Assembly (NCBI GenBank): GCA_016764435.1
Contig: JAESRX010000017.1
Span: forward strand, 1 to 51,106
Source of the DNA: Flavobacteriaceae bacterium
Lineage (GTDB): Bacteria; Bacteroidota; Bacteroidia; Flavobacteriales; Flavobacteriaceae
DNA: 51,106 nucleotides
Direction: 5' to 3'
Numbering within the stretch: position 1 is the first letter of the stretch; each line of letters opens with the position of its first letter. The position numbers were made by a program, and so were the translations under genes. Positions 26,311 through 35,077 of this stretch are shown here, one piece after another. The notes under the pieces were generated by a model that saw only the letters and a program-made list of their open reading frames with translations, ran no database searches and was not told the origin of the DNA.

Positions 26311-27606
26311 ATGAACATTAAAACGATTCTAATAGCATGCATTACTTGTGTGTTTTTATCTTGTACTGACGACGATGTAATACTAGTTCCTCAAATTCAA
26401 TCTACGGGAGTTGAAGGAGATTTTATAGAACTAACAATAGGGGAGTCGATCACCTTAAGCCCTGTGTTAAATACAAAAGTGGTGTCCTATTCATGGTTAG
26501 TAGGCGAGGTAGAAGTAGCTACGGGAGCTACTTATTTATTTGAATCAAGTAACTTAGGAACCTACAAAGTTCTGATGAATGCTTCTAATAGTATGGGAGA
26601 GGTTTCTTATGAATATATCATAAAAGTTATAAAAGGGAAGTATTTGGGAGGAATTATTGTAACCAATGAAGGTCCTTTTCAAAATGGTTCGGCGAGTGTT
26701 ATGCATCTCTCGGATGATTTATCGGTAGTTACAGATGCTATTTACAAAAAAGAGAATGGCTTGGATGTTGGAAATATTTTACAATCACTTTTATTGCATG
26801 GTGACCAGGCGTTTTTAGTATTGAATAACTCTCAGAAAATTGAAGTGGTAAATCGCTATACATTTATCAACGAAAATACAATCAGTGAACACTTAATAAA
26901 CCCTCGTTATGCGGCGGTTATTAATGATAAATTATATGTTTCTAACTGGGGAGATACGGGTGTAGATACGGACGATTATATAGCTGTTTTTGATGTAGAA
27001 ACCTTGGATTATGAAATGAGTATTTCTGTAGTTTTAGGACCAGAAAACATGGAAGTAATTGGAAATACATTGTATGTGGCTCATCAAGGAGCTTATGGAT
27101 ATAACAATAAAATATCTGTGATAAACACCCTGACAAATACCGTAGCTTCAGAAATTACAGTAGGAGATGTTCCTAATTCGATGGCGGTTGATAGTGAGGG
27201 TGATTTATGGGTGCTTTGTGGAGGGATTCCTTCGTGGACAGGAAACGAAACCTTTGGTTCTTTACACAAGATTAACGCGGCTACTAATGTGGTCAGTACT
27301 ACATTCAACATGGAGAATGCACATCCAGGATATTTAACGATAGATGGAGGAACTATTTTTTATGCAAAAGGAGCTAATGTGTATATGATGATGAATACTG
27401 CTACTGAATTGCCAACGAATGTACATATTGAAACGGAGGCAGCAAGTCTTTATAGCTTAACTGCAAATAGTGGTCATTTGTTTGCTACAGACGCTAAAGA
27501 TTATGCGAGTAAAGGAACCTTATTTGTGTATGACTACTTAACCAAAGAAACGGTAAGTACTATTACTACGGGGATTTTACCAAACGGTGTTTACTTTAAT
27601 AATTAG
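26311..27606 (+). CDS. Surface beta-propeller lipoprotein, BtuG-like (DUF5074/YncE-like)
   Basis: A 431-residue lipoprotein (signal ending VFLSCTDDD; the acidic residues after Cys resemble a Bacteroidota surface-export signal). Residues about 30-105 form a PKD/Ig-like domain. Residues about 110-431 form a YVTN/DUF5074-type propeller with blade repeats such as NKISVINTLTNTVASEITVG and GTLFVYDYLTKETVSTITTG. In Bacteroides, BtuG is a surface propeller lipoprotein that captures cobalamin for BtuB. This gene follows btuB under the same riboswitch, so the same role is inferred, with an extra N-terminal Ig-like domain. Confidence 0.85.
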   Translation: MNIKTILIACITCVFLSCTDDDVILVPQIQSTGVEGDFIELTIGESITLSPVLNTKVVSYSWLVGEVEVATGATYLFESSNLGTYKVLMNASNSMGEVSYEYIIKVIKGKYLGGIIVTNEGPFQNGSASVMHLSDDLSVVTDAIYKKENGLDVGNILQSLLLHGDQAFLVLNNSQKIEVVNRYTFINENTISEHLINPRYAAVINDKLYVSNWGDTGVDTDDYIAVFDVETLDYEMSISVVLGPENMEVIGNTLYVAHQGAYGYNNKISVINTLTNTVASEITVGDVPNSMAVDSEGDLWVLCGGIPSWTGNETFGSLHKINAATNVVSTTFNMENAHPGYLTIDGGTIFYAKGANVYMMMNTATELPTNVHIETEAASLYSLTANSGHLFATDAKDYASKGTLFVYDYLTKETVSTITTGILPNGVYFNN

Positions 27607-27622
27607 TACCAAATAATATTTT

Positions 27623-27660
27623 AAAAAGAGCCAAGGTCTATCGATCTTGGCTCTTTTTTT
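27623..27660 (+). terminator. Terminator of the btuB-btuG operon
   Basis: Arms AAAAAGAGCCAAGGTC and GATCTTGGCTCTTTTT (one G-U pair) with loop TATC, then more T. It lies 16 bases after the stop. Confidence 0.88.
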
Positions 27661-27824
27661 ATGGGATTTATCGTGTTTTCAAAGCGTCTTAATTTTCATT
27701 GTTTCTTAGTTGAAATTCTTAAGGTATTTATCGTTCAAATTCAGTTTTTAAACAAGGGATGAACGAAGATCAAGCGCTTTACATCGGTCAGTTAAAAATG
27801 TTTTAAAAGCCACTATATCCGGTC

Positions 27825-29816
27825 CTATTCCCACTTCATATATTGCAACCTCACTGCATTTAAAATAGCGAGAAAAGCGACACCTACATCAGAAAATACA
27901 GCGCCCCACATATTTGCCATTCCGAAAGCACCTAGGGAAAGGACAATGATTTTTACTCCAAAGGCCAAATAGATGTTTTGCCTGATGACAGCCTGTGTAG
28001 ACTTGCTGATTTCTAAGGCGGTACTAAATTTAGAAGGTTGATCTGTTTGGAGAATAATAGCCGCAGTCTCTATGGCGACATCACTTCCCATTGTTCCCAT
28101 GGCGATTCCTATATGACTTGCTGCCAATACCGGAGCGTCATTAATACCATCGCCTATAAACGCTACTATATTTGTGGTATCTTCTTGAAGTAAGATGACT
28201 TCTTTTAGTTTGTCTTCGGGTAGTAAACCGCCTTTGGCTGTTGGGATTCCGAGTGACTTGGCCACTTTTTGAGTGATGCTGTCTTTATCGCCAGAGAGCA
28301 TTGTAATGTTTTTGATCCCCGCTTTTTTAATTCCATTAATCGTTGCGAGCGCATCTTCTTTAAGGCGGTCTGCAATGATGATATAACCTACGAAGAGATG
28401 ATCAATAGCAATCAAGACCGTTGTTTCTTCGATACTATCTATGCGAGTAGGACTCGAAATACCATACTGTTCCAATAGCTTTTTATTCCCTACAAGCACC
28501 ACTTTACCATGGATGTTTCCTGAGAGTCCTTTTCCTCCAATTTCTTGCAAGCCTGTCACAGGGTATAACGTGGACTCTAGCGGATAGTTTAACAGGGCTT
28601 TTGCAATGGGATGGGTGGAGTTTTTTTCCAAAGAGAGGACATAACGCATACATTCGTCCTTAGTCAGTTTTCCTTCAGTTACGATTGCTTGAATGCTAAA
28701 AATGCCCTGTGTAAGTGTTCCCGTTTTATCTAGGACTACGGTGTTTACCTTGGTCATAAGTTCCATGTAACTGGCTCCTTTAAAAAGAATCCCATGTTTA
28801 GAGGCCACACCCAGTCCTCCAAAATACCCCAATGGAATGGAAATAACCAAGGCGCAGGGACAGGAAATTACAAGAAATACCAAGGCTCTGTAGAGCCAAT
28901 CCGAAAATAAGTAATCTGTCACAAAAAAATACGGAAGAATCACAATGGCGATGGCTAAATAAACAACAATTGGGGTGTAAGTTTTTGCCAACTTTCGAAT
29001 CAGTAATTCGGTTTTTGCTTTTTTATTGGTGGCGTTTTGTACGAGTTCTAAAATTCGCGTAATGGAACTGTCCTTAAATAGCGCCGTAACTTCTATTTCT
29101 ATAAGGCCCGAGAGGTTAATAGTACCTGCAAATACTTTTTCCCTTTTATAGACGGTATTAGGCTTACTTTCTCCGGTCAACGAAGCCGTGTTTAAGCGCG
29201 CTTTTTCTGAAAGTAATACCCCATCCAAAGGGATGCGTTCGCCCACTTTTACCTGTACTTTTTCTCCGAGCTTTACAGCTGTTGGATGGACGCTACTAAA
29301 GGAATTATTTCTGTAAACATGCGCAATTTTAGAACGTACATCTAAGAGCGCTTTAATATTGTTCTTAGCGCGGCTTACTGCTTTGGCTTGAAACATTTCT
29401 CCGATGGAATAAAACAACATCACTGCTACGCCTTCCGCATATTCCCCTATTGCAAAGGCGCCAATCGTGGCCATACTCATCAATAAAAATTCAGTGAAAA
29501 AATCTCCATTTTTTATGGATCCTAAGGCCGCCTTGAGAACAGGGAAACCCACAGGTAAGTACGCGAGACCGTACCATGCAAGTCGTACCCACCCTTGAAA
29601 AAATGAAAATTGCCAAAAGTGATCTATCGCAAGTCCTATTATGAGTAGTACAAAACTAAACAGACTTAGTAGTCGAGTGTCCATTCCTGCAAGTGTCTCC
29701 TGTGCGTCACTTTCTATAGTGTCACTTGTCAGTGAGCATGTATCGCTCTGACAGCAATCAGTGACTTCCTGAGGTATGTTTTCATTTGTTTTTTTTTCTG
29801 TGTTTGGAGCTTCCAT
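27825..29816 (-). CDS. Zn/Cd-type P1B ATPase
   Basis: A 663-residue heavy-metal P-type ATPase. The N-terminus lacks a full HMA domain and instead has a short Cys cluster TDCCQSDTC at about 19-27. The actuator is TGES at 214-217, the membrane site CPC is Cys319-Pro-Cys321 in ISCPCALVISIP, typical of the Zn/Cd (P1B-2) group, the phosphorylated Asp363 lies in VLDKTGTLTQG, and the hinge is GDGINDAPVLAAS. It should export Zn, Cd or Pb. The Fur-family gene 48 bases upstream on the same strand is the likely regulator. Confidence 0.92.
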   Translation of the reverse strand: MEAPNTEKKTNENIPQEVTDCCQSDTCSLTSDTIESDAQETLAGMDTRLLSLFSFVLLIIGLAIDHFWQFSFFQGWVRLAWYGLAYLPVGFPVLKAALGSIKNGDFFTEFLLMSMATIGAFAIGEYAEGVAVMLFYSIGEMFQAKAVSRAKNNIKALLDVRSKIAHVYRNNSFSSVHPTAVKLGEKVQVKVGERIPLDGVLLSEKARLNTASLTGESKPNTVYKREKVFAGTINLSGLIEIEVTALFKDSSITRILELVQNATNKKAKTELLIRKLAKTYTPIVVYLAIAIVILPYFFVTDYLFSDWLYRALVFLVISCPCALVISIPLGYFGGLGVASKHGILFKGASYMELMTKVNTVVLDKTGTLTQGIFSIQAIVTEGKLTKDECMRYVLSLEKNSTHPIAKALLNYPLESTLYPVTGLQEIGGKGLSGNIHGKVVLVGNKKLLEQYGISSPTRIDSIEETTVLIAIDHLFVGYIIIADRLKEDALATINGIKKAGIKNITMLSGDKDSITQKVAKSLGIPTAKGGLLPEDKLKEVILLQEDTTNIVAFIGDGINDAPVLAASHIGIAMGTMGSDVAIETAAIILQTDQPSKFSTALEISKSTQAVIRQNIYLAFGVKIIVLSLGAFGMANMWGAVFSDVGVAFLAILNAVRLQYMKWE

Positions 29817-29864
29817 CTTCTTTCCTAGTTTTATAGTGCAAAGTTAGGATATAATGGTTGCAAC

Positions 29865-30275
29865 TCAATTGCAATTTGAGCAGACCCCTTTAAGAACTAG
29901 GTTGGATTGCTTTAAAATGAAATTCTTAGGCAATTCTAAGAAGGGAATTTTTACATGATTCAAACAGAAAGTTTCCGTACACTTTTCACAGTAAAAATGA
30001 AAATGCTGTTCTTTTAAACTACAGTCACAGGTTTCTGTACATAATCCGTATTTAATCACCCCTGTACCATCATCAATCTTATGAATAATCCCCTTTTCTT
30101 CAAATGTTTTTAGTGTTCGAAATAAGGTGCTCCTGTCGGAAGTTATAAAATGAGTTTCTAAATCAAGTAGGGAAGTGGTATGCCTAAGATTCGTCAAGTA
30201 TTTGAGGACTAAAATTCGCATCGCAGTGGGACGAATACCTCTCGTGTTTAGTTTGTACTCTTCTTTCTCATTCAT
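29865..30275 (-). CDS. Fur family metalloregulator (Zur-like)
   Basis: A 136-residue Fur-family regulator: winged helix at about 1-75 (RPTAMRILVLKYL, DRSTLFRTLKTFEEKGIIHK), then a metal-binding dimer domain with HFHFYCEKC (Cys96, Cys99) and VCSNC (Cys132, Cys135), the structural zinc pairs. Pairing with a Zn/Cd ATPase on the same strand points to zinc sensing. Fur-family regulators normally repress uptake, so control of an exporter would be unusual or indirect. The metal cannot be read from the sequence. Confidence 0.85.
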   Translation of the reverse strand: MNEKEEYKLNTRGIRPTAMRILVLKYLTNLRHTTSLLDLETHFITSDRSTLFRTLKTFEEKGIIHKIDDGTGVIKYGLCTETCDCSLKEQHFHFYCEKCTETFCLNHVKIPFLELPKNFILKQSNLVLKGVCSNCN

Positions 30276-30754
30276 TAGTCTATAGTGTTAGCTCTTCTTA
30301 AAATACGAAACAATCAAAATTACACCTTTTAAAAATAACCCGACGAAAGAATGCTGTTTTAAAGGGTATTCTAGGTGTTTTTCTTAAAAGACAGGTCCAT
30401 TCACAAGGGATTATTACCAGCTATTCATCGAGAATATGGTTCACGTGTGGTCTTTTGAAAAAAAAAGTACAGATAAAGGAAGTCCAACACGTTGCGTTTT
30501 TCAGCTGTGTTTTAGAATAAACAGGGGAGTGAATACTTCTTTTAGAGCGATTGCAGCGATTGAAAACTGAAGTTCATTGGTGTAAAATAACCAATCTTTC
30601 ACGAAGGTTTTTTTGAGCCTTTAAATAATAGACGCGTATAGGTTTAGATACAGAAACAATTAATAACTAGGAGTTAATTATTTTGCTTGGTATTTCTATA
30701 CGCGTCTATTGTTTTACCATGGAATGAGCCAAGCGTTTGTACTTGGTTTTTCGT
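30276..30754. other. Intergenic region, no gene seen
   Basis: About 480 bases between two minus-strand genes. No frame of convincing length or composition was found. It must contain the fur-like promoter near 30280-30350. Its right part carries the long inverted repeat at 30627-30710. Confidence 0.4.
30627..30710. repeat. 15-bp inverted repeat with inner hairpin
   Basis: AATAGACGCGTATAG at 30627-30641 is repeated exactly as its reverse complement at 30696-30710, 54 bases apart. Inside, about 30661-30683, a second imperfect repeat (TAATAACT / AGTTAATTA) would form a nested hairpin. There is no T run beside it, so it does not look like an ordinary terminator. Function unknown. Confidence 0.6.
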
Positions 30755-32038
30755 TTATTTAGAGGGCTGTTGATTGCGTTCTCTTGGTTTGATAATCATT
30801 CTAAAAGACTGGTCTTTATAGATGTAATATCCTGTCCAGTCGTAAACTGCTCGTAGCTTGTTTCTGAAGTTTACAAGGGACATAATGTGGACAAAAATCC
30901 AAACAAACCAAGCGAAAAAACCATTCATATGATGTTGCTGTCTCGGGGTGTCTAAGACGGCTTTGTTTCGTCCTATAATGGCCAAAGATCCCTTATCTGT
31001 ATATTGAAACGGCTTCCAGGCTTCTTTTTCGAGCAATAAATTTGCACCTAAATTTTGCGCCTGTTGGATGGCTACTTGTGCCACTTGTGGATGTCCTTTT
31101 GGCGCATTTTCATCGCCTGTGATAATTGAACAGTCTCCCAAGGCATAAATGGTGTCGTAACCTTCGATCAAATTATAAACATCCGTTTTAAAGCGTTTTC
31201 CGGGGCCATGACATGTTGGTTCAAAGCCTTCAAATGTTCTTGCAGTAATCCCAGCCGCCCAAATCAAATTTTTAGTATGTATTTTACTGCCGTCAGACAA
31301 ATACACAATTTCGTCTTTAAAATCTTTTACGAGGGTATTTAGTTTAATCTCTACATGGAGTTCCGTTAACTTCTCAAAGGTGTATTCCTGTGATTTTTTT
31401 GACATCGGAGCAAGTACGGTGTCTTGACCATCTATCAAATAGATTTTACCCAAATCTTCAGGGCTCAATTCTGGATAATCTTTTTGAATAATATGGAGTT
31501 GCATTTCGGCGAAAATCCCTGAAAGTTCCACTCCTGTAGGTCCAGCACCCGCGATTACATACGTCAGTAATTTTTTACGTTCCGTAGTGCTTTTTAATCG
31601 AGTAGCACGTTCCAAGCGTGTGAAAATCACATTACGTAAGGACAATGCATCACTAATACTCTTCATAGGAAGGCTTAATGCTTCAATGTTTTTATTGCCA
31701 AAATAATTGGTTTCCACTCCGGTTGACATCACTAGAATATCATAATTTAGGGTCCCATTACTCAGTACAATTTGTTGTTTTGAAGGGATAACTTTCTCCA
31801 GGTTTCCTAACCAAAATCGAACATTTTTCTTTTTTCTCAATATTTTTCTAAAAGGATAGCTGATGGCGGATGGTTCCATAAAACCTGCAGCTACTTGATA
31901 TATTAATGGTGGGAAAAAGTTATAGTTGTTCGTGTCTACTAAGACAATATTGAATGCATTGGACTTGTCCAATTTATTAATCAGTTCTAACCCTGCAAAT
32001 CCTCCTCCAACAATAACTATGGTACTTTTCTTTTTCAT
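30755..32038 (-). CDS. Type II NADH dehydrogenase (NDH-2)
   Basis: A 427-residue FAD-dependent oxidoreductase. STIVIVGGGFAGLELINKL is the FAD dinucleotide-binding site at the N-terminus, the NADH-binding GAGPTGVELSG lies near residue 160-170, and the second FAD contact is IYALGDCSII near 300. The C-terminal LVNFRNKLRAVYDWTGYYI is the membrane-anchor region of NDH-2. It passes electrons from NADH to quinone without pumping protons. An ATG at 32074 gives 12 more residues; 32038 is preferred because it directly precedes the Rossmann motif. Confidence 0.92.
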   Translation of the reverse strand: MKKKSTIVIVGGGFAGLELINKLDKSNAFNIVLVDTNNYNFFPPLIYQVAAGFMEPSAISYPFRKILRKKKNVRFWLGNLEKVIPSKQQIVLSNGTLNYDILVMSTGVETNYFGNKNIEALSLPMKSISDALSLRNVIFTRLERATRLKSTTERKKLLTYVIAGAGPTGVELSGIFAEMQLHIIQKDYPELSPEDLGKIYLIDGQDTVLAPMSKKSQEYTFEKLTELHVEIKLNTLVKDFKDEIVYLSDGSKIHTKNLIWAAGITARTFEGFEPTCHGPGKRFKTDVYNLIEGYDTIYALGDCSIITGDENAPKGHPQVAQVAIQQAQNLGANLLLEKEAWKPFQYTDKGSLAIIGRNKAVLDTPRQQHHMNGFFAWFVWIFVHIMSLVNFRNKLRAVYDWTGYYIYKDQSFRMIIKPRERNQQPSK

Positions 32039-32305
32039 TTTTTCCTGTGCTAAAAAATAGGTTCTTAGTTTCATGATTTTGAGAAGTACTGGTAATTATG
32101 TACTTATCAAATTCTATGGTTTTTTTCTATTTCGAAATACAAAAATACGTATTTATGTTGCGAATCCCTTTGTTTATTGGGGTTTTATGCCTCCGTTATA
32201 AGCTTTGTTGTTCTTTGGTTTTCGTCTGATGGTATGGCTAAATACCGTTTGGAAGGTTGTTGTAATGGAGATTTTAGGTTTAGAAAGGAATCTCGAGACA
32301 GCTTT
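32039..32305. other. Intergenic region upstream of NDH-2
   Basis: About 270 bases with no coding evidence apart from the possible 12-residue N-terminal extension of NDH-2. It should hold the NDH-2 promoter, but no clean consensus was found on the minus strand. Confidence 0.3.
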
Positions 32306-32509
32306 CTAGGGATTGTTTTCTTTGACAATCAATAGCGAATCATTAGCATTGAAATCCCTCCTTAAATTTGCTGTTCTCAATCCGTTTTTGAACGGGAAAT
32401 TTAGGTCCATGAACACGGTTGCGTAAGGAAAAATCTCGTGAGAATTTTTTACTTGAAAATCAATAGAAAACCTCTCGGATTTACGAAAATACACCGTCAG
32501 TATTAGCAC
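32306..32509 (-). pseudogene. Fragment resembling a carboxypeptidase-regulatory-like (CarboxypepD_reg) domain
   Basis: A 67-codon frame with the pattern of the start of a Bacteroidota CarboxypepD_reg-like domain: SHEIFPYATVFMDLN, then a loop, then RDFNANDSLLIV. The intact neighbour at 32670-34205 has the matching QETIPYANILLSND and ITEQDSLFIS. There is no signal peptide, no GYE strand and no downstream domain, so it looks like a decayed partial duplicate. Homology is judged by eye. Confidence 0.4.
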
Positions 32510-32669
32510 TTGTTTTTACGGGGAAACGACGCTTCCGACGAGACAACTAAAATGGAGGCCTGTATTTGGCATAAATAACTATAACGAGCATCGCTTTCAA
32601 AGCGTTCTAATAAGCGTTCTATGAGCAAGCTAAAGAAGCAATGCTCCAGACGAACGCTATCCCTATTTC
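32510..32669. other. Intergenic region, no gene seen
   Basis: Between the fragment and the carboxypeptidase-like gene. The minus-strand frame here mostly shadows the end of the neighbouring gene. No regulatory element was recognised. Confidence 0.3.
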
Positions 32670-34205
32670 TTATAAAACAATTTCTTTTTTTACGGTAAAC
32701 GCTTTGATAGCCTCGTTGGGAGCAATAATAGAATGACCTTCCCAAAAACTAGGATCATAAGCGGGGAGATATGTGGGGAGAAGTACATTCTTTTCTTTGT
32801 ATGCATTGAAGCTACTTGTAGAAATGTCTGTACTGTCAAAAATGACTATTTCGGATTTATTGAGGCTTGTAATGAGCAGGTCTAGTTTTAAGGACAACTC
32901 ATTTTGTTTTCTACGGCCTTTTACATGTTTATTTTTCTCTATGATCTTTAAGGGTCTGCGAATACCAGCAATGCCACCTGTTTCTTTTTCTAAATAGCGC
33001 AAATGGTAAGTGCTGTCTGCTCCCTTAGTGAAAAACAATTTTCCCTTGGCGATGTGTTCTTTATAGGAAATCCCGAAAAGAGAGATGCTTTTGAGTGGTT
33101 TTACATTGCTGTAGTCCACTCTGATTACCGCAAAATCATCGGCATTAATATAAAGTGTTCCACGGTAATCTGCCCTCCATTTGGGTTCGAAATTTAAGAT
33201 GTATACAGGATTCTCTCCTACATAGGTGAAATCTTTTAAGGTAAAATCATAGCGATTGGATTTACGAACGAAATTCAATTTAGAATCCTTTAAAAAGAAC
33301 AAATCTTCAAACAAAGTACCCAGGCTGTTTCTTTTGTATTTTGAGAAATTAGTTTTTCGTGTTTCCTCACGTTTTTTCTTAGCGGCTATTTCTTTTTGCA
33401 ATGCTTCGGCATCCGTGGTGTCTTTTTGGAACTTAAATAATTCACTAGCTTCAATTTTAGTTCCAAAAAGTCCAGATTTTATTTTTAAATAGGAGTTGGG
33501 CTTTACATTGTCTATTAAAATCTTTTTAAATTTCTTTTCTATGGACGTTAAGTTTATTTGGTTTTCTTTATCGTACAACTCACAGGCTTTAAGCAGTAGT
33601 ATTTTTTGTTGTTTTCGGTCGAAATTTCCATACAAATCACAGAGTATTTCAGTGTAATGATCTTCTTTTCTTGGGACACTACGCTGTAAACTGTCTAATA
33701 GGTTTTTATTAATAGCTTTAATGGACGACTTTATAAAAGTATAGTCCATTTTATCAAATTTTTGATGGTAAGATTGTCTGTAAAAGATTCTTTTTTTCCT
33801 GAGAGTAGCGGGGTAGTTTTTAGAGAGGTTTTCATTGACTAACTTCATTATTTCGTTCGGAGTATACTGCTTGTTAGAAATCATGACCGAATTTAATTCG
33901 ATGGCTTTTTGATGTAAATAAATGATACTGTCTTTAAAGTGAAGTAAGGGAATGGCCTTAGGCTCATAGCCCATATAAGATATGAAAAGAGAATCTTGTT
34001 CCGTGATTTTGTTTTTGATATGCAAGGTGAATTGACCTTCTCCATTAGAAATGACACCCCTGTCATTAGATAATAGTATGTTGGCATAGGGAATTGTTTC
34101 TTGGGTCTGTGCGTCTTTTAATGTTGAATGTATGGTTTGTGACTGTCCAATGTAACCTCCTAAAAAGTAAAGGATCACAAGAGTGCATCGTATTTTAGTA
34201 TTCAT
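32670..34205 (-). CDS. Carboxypeptidase-regulatory-like domain protein (DUF5686-like)
   Basis: A 511-residue exported protein. The signal peptide MNTKIRCTLVILYFLGGYIGQSQ is followed by a CarboxypepD_reg-like beta-sandwich (about 24-100: TIPYANILLSNDRGVISNG, DSLFISYMGYE). The rest has a helical charged stretch (about 110-300) and beta-rich segments such as YILNFEPKWRADYRGTLYIN. This is the usual layout of Bacteroidota cell-envelope proteins annotated as carboxypeptidase-like regulatory or DUF5686. Function is unknown, and no enzymatic motif is seen. It stands alone on the minus strand. Confidence 0.75.
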   Translation of the reverse strand: MNTKIRCTLVILYFLGGYIGQSQTIHSTLKDAQTQETIPYANILLSNDRGVISNGEGQFTLHIKNKITEQDSLFISYMGYEPKAIPLLHFKDSIIYLHQKAIELNSVMISNKQYTPNEIMKLVNENLSKNYPATLRKKRIFYRQSYHQKFDKMDYTFIKSSIKAINKNLLDSLQRSVPRKEDHYTEILCDLYGNFDRKQQKILLLKACELYDKENQINLTSIEKKFKKILIDNVKPNSYLKIKSGLFGTKIEASELFKFQKDTTDAEALQKEIAAKKKREETRKTNFSKYKRNSLGTLFEDLFFLKDSKLNFVRKSNRYDFTLKDFTYVGENPVYILNFEPKWRADYRGTLYINADDFAVIRVDYSNVKPLKSISLFGISYKEHIAKGKLFFTKGADSTYHLRYLEKETGGIAGIRRPLKIIEKNKHVKGRRKQNELSLKLDLLITSLNKSEIVIFDSTDISTSSFNAYKEKNVLLPTYLPAYDPSFWEGHSIIAPNEAIKAFTVKKEIVL

Positions 34206-34321
34206 ATCAATTTTTCTTTGGAGTAAAGAAACAGTCTTTTCATGAACTAGGACTATTTTTTAGTTTTTCTTTAATACAGGTTTATTAAAAGTTTAACAGT
34301 GTAAAAAAATAGAGTAGGTGT
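34206..34321. other. Intergenic region
   Basis: AT-rich stretch upstream of the minus-strand carboxypeptidase-like gene; presumably its promoter. No consensus element could be fixed. Confidence 0.3.
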
Positions 34322-34542
34322 AATAATGGGGGAGTTACTGCGAATGGACAGGAAGAATTAGCCATGGGTAAAAAAGATTTACAGGGTGTTTTTTACAGGA
34401 GAATGACGGTTCCTACGTGATTTTTAAAGAGCCATTCCAAGTATTAACTTTTTTAAATAAAAAGGCGCATCCAAGCTTCTTTTATATACCTTTGGAGAAC
34501 GAGGACAGTTTACATGTCTTTTTTAAAAAAAGTAACAACTAA
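34322..34542 (+). pseudogene. Frameshifted gene remnant
   Basis: Two coding-like stretches meet at about 34395: a first frame with NGQEELAMGKKDLQGVFYR, and then, after a frame change, ENDGSYVIFKEPFQVLTFL through DSLHVFFKKSNN to a TAA at 34540-34542. The composition is that of a real protein C-terminus of about 75 residues. The family was not recognised and there is no clear start. Confidence 0.4.
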
Positions 34543-34624
34543 TTAAGATGTCTTAGTACTTTAGAAATCATGTTTATGATTTAAAAATATATGAACATCG
34601 GAACTATACATTTAATATTAAAAT

Positions 34625-35023
34625 ATGGGAAAAGTCAGCACGGTGATTGAACTAGATTTAGAAATAGGTGTGATCTATAAATATCTTGAAAACAAATATC
34701 ATTCAGAGCGCTATAAAAAGGCCTGCATTGCTGTAAAAGGCTACATTCCTGATATTGAATTGCTTGAATCTATGGATGATGAGAAGTTATTGTTTAAAGT
34801 AAAAGGATATGATCCATTACTAAGAATACATATGGGGAGTTGGAAATGGAGCTATACATTAAAAGAATTAGGAGAATATAAAACGGCTGTTACTTTTTGC
34901 TATGAATGGAGTGTCCTCATGGAACTATTTTCATTGGGAACCATAAAAAGTCAAGCTGGAAATGAGTTAGTAGAATCCGTTTTGGCTTTGGAAGCCTTGG
35001 AGCAAGCGCTTGTTTCAGTTTAA
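34625..35023 (+). CDS. Small protein of unknown function (possibly SRPBCC-like)
   Basis: A 132-residue soluble protein with alternating strands and two helices: an N-terminal strand (VSTVIELDLE), a helix, several strands (KLLFKVKGY, LRIHMGSWKWSYTL, TAVTFCYEWS) and a long C-terminal helix (NELVESVLALEALEQAL). That order resembles the SRPBCC/START fold, but I cannot recognise a family. It is a single gene followed by a bidirectional terminator. Confidence 0.6.
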   Translation: MGKVSTVIELDLEIGVIYKYLENKYHSERYKKACIAVKGYIPDIELLESMDDEKLLFKVKGYDPLLRIHMGSWKWSYTLKELGEYKTAVTFCYEWSVLMELFSLGTIKSQAGNELVESVLALEALEQALVSV

Positions 35024-35045
35024 AAAACGCAACTAAAATTTAAAT

Positions 35046-35075
35046 AAAAAGGGAGGCTCATAAGCCTCCCTTTTT
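35046..35075. terminator. Bidirectional hairpin terminator
   Basis: Arms AAAAAGGGAGGCT and AGCCTCCCTTTTT with loop CATA, between convergent genes. Confidence 0.9.
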
Positions 35076-35077
35076 AT

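Noticed and set aside
27759..27806. Tiny plus-strand frame (ATG to TAA, 15 codons)
   Set aside because: Too short, no context and no conserved feature; it lies between a terminator and a convergent gene.
32503..32745. 80-codon minus-strand frame
   Set aside because: It shadows the end of the carboxypeptidase-like gene in another frame and shows no domain or signal.
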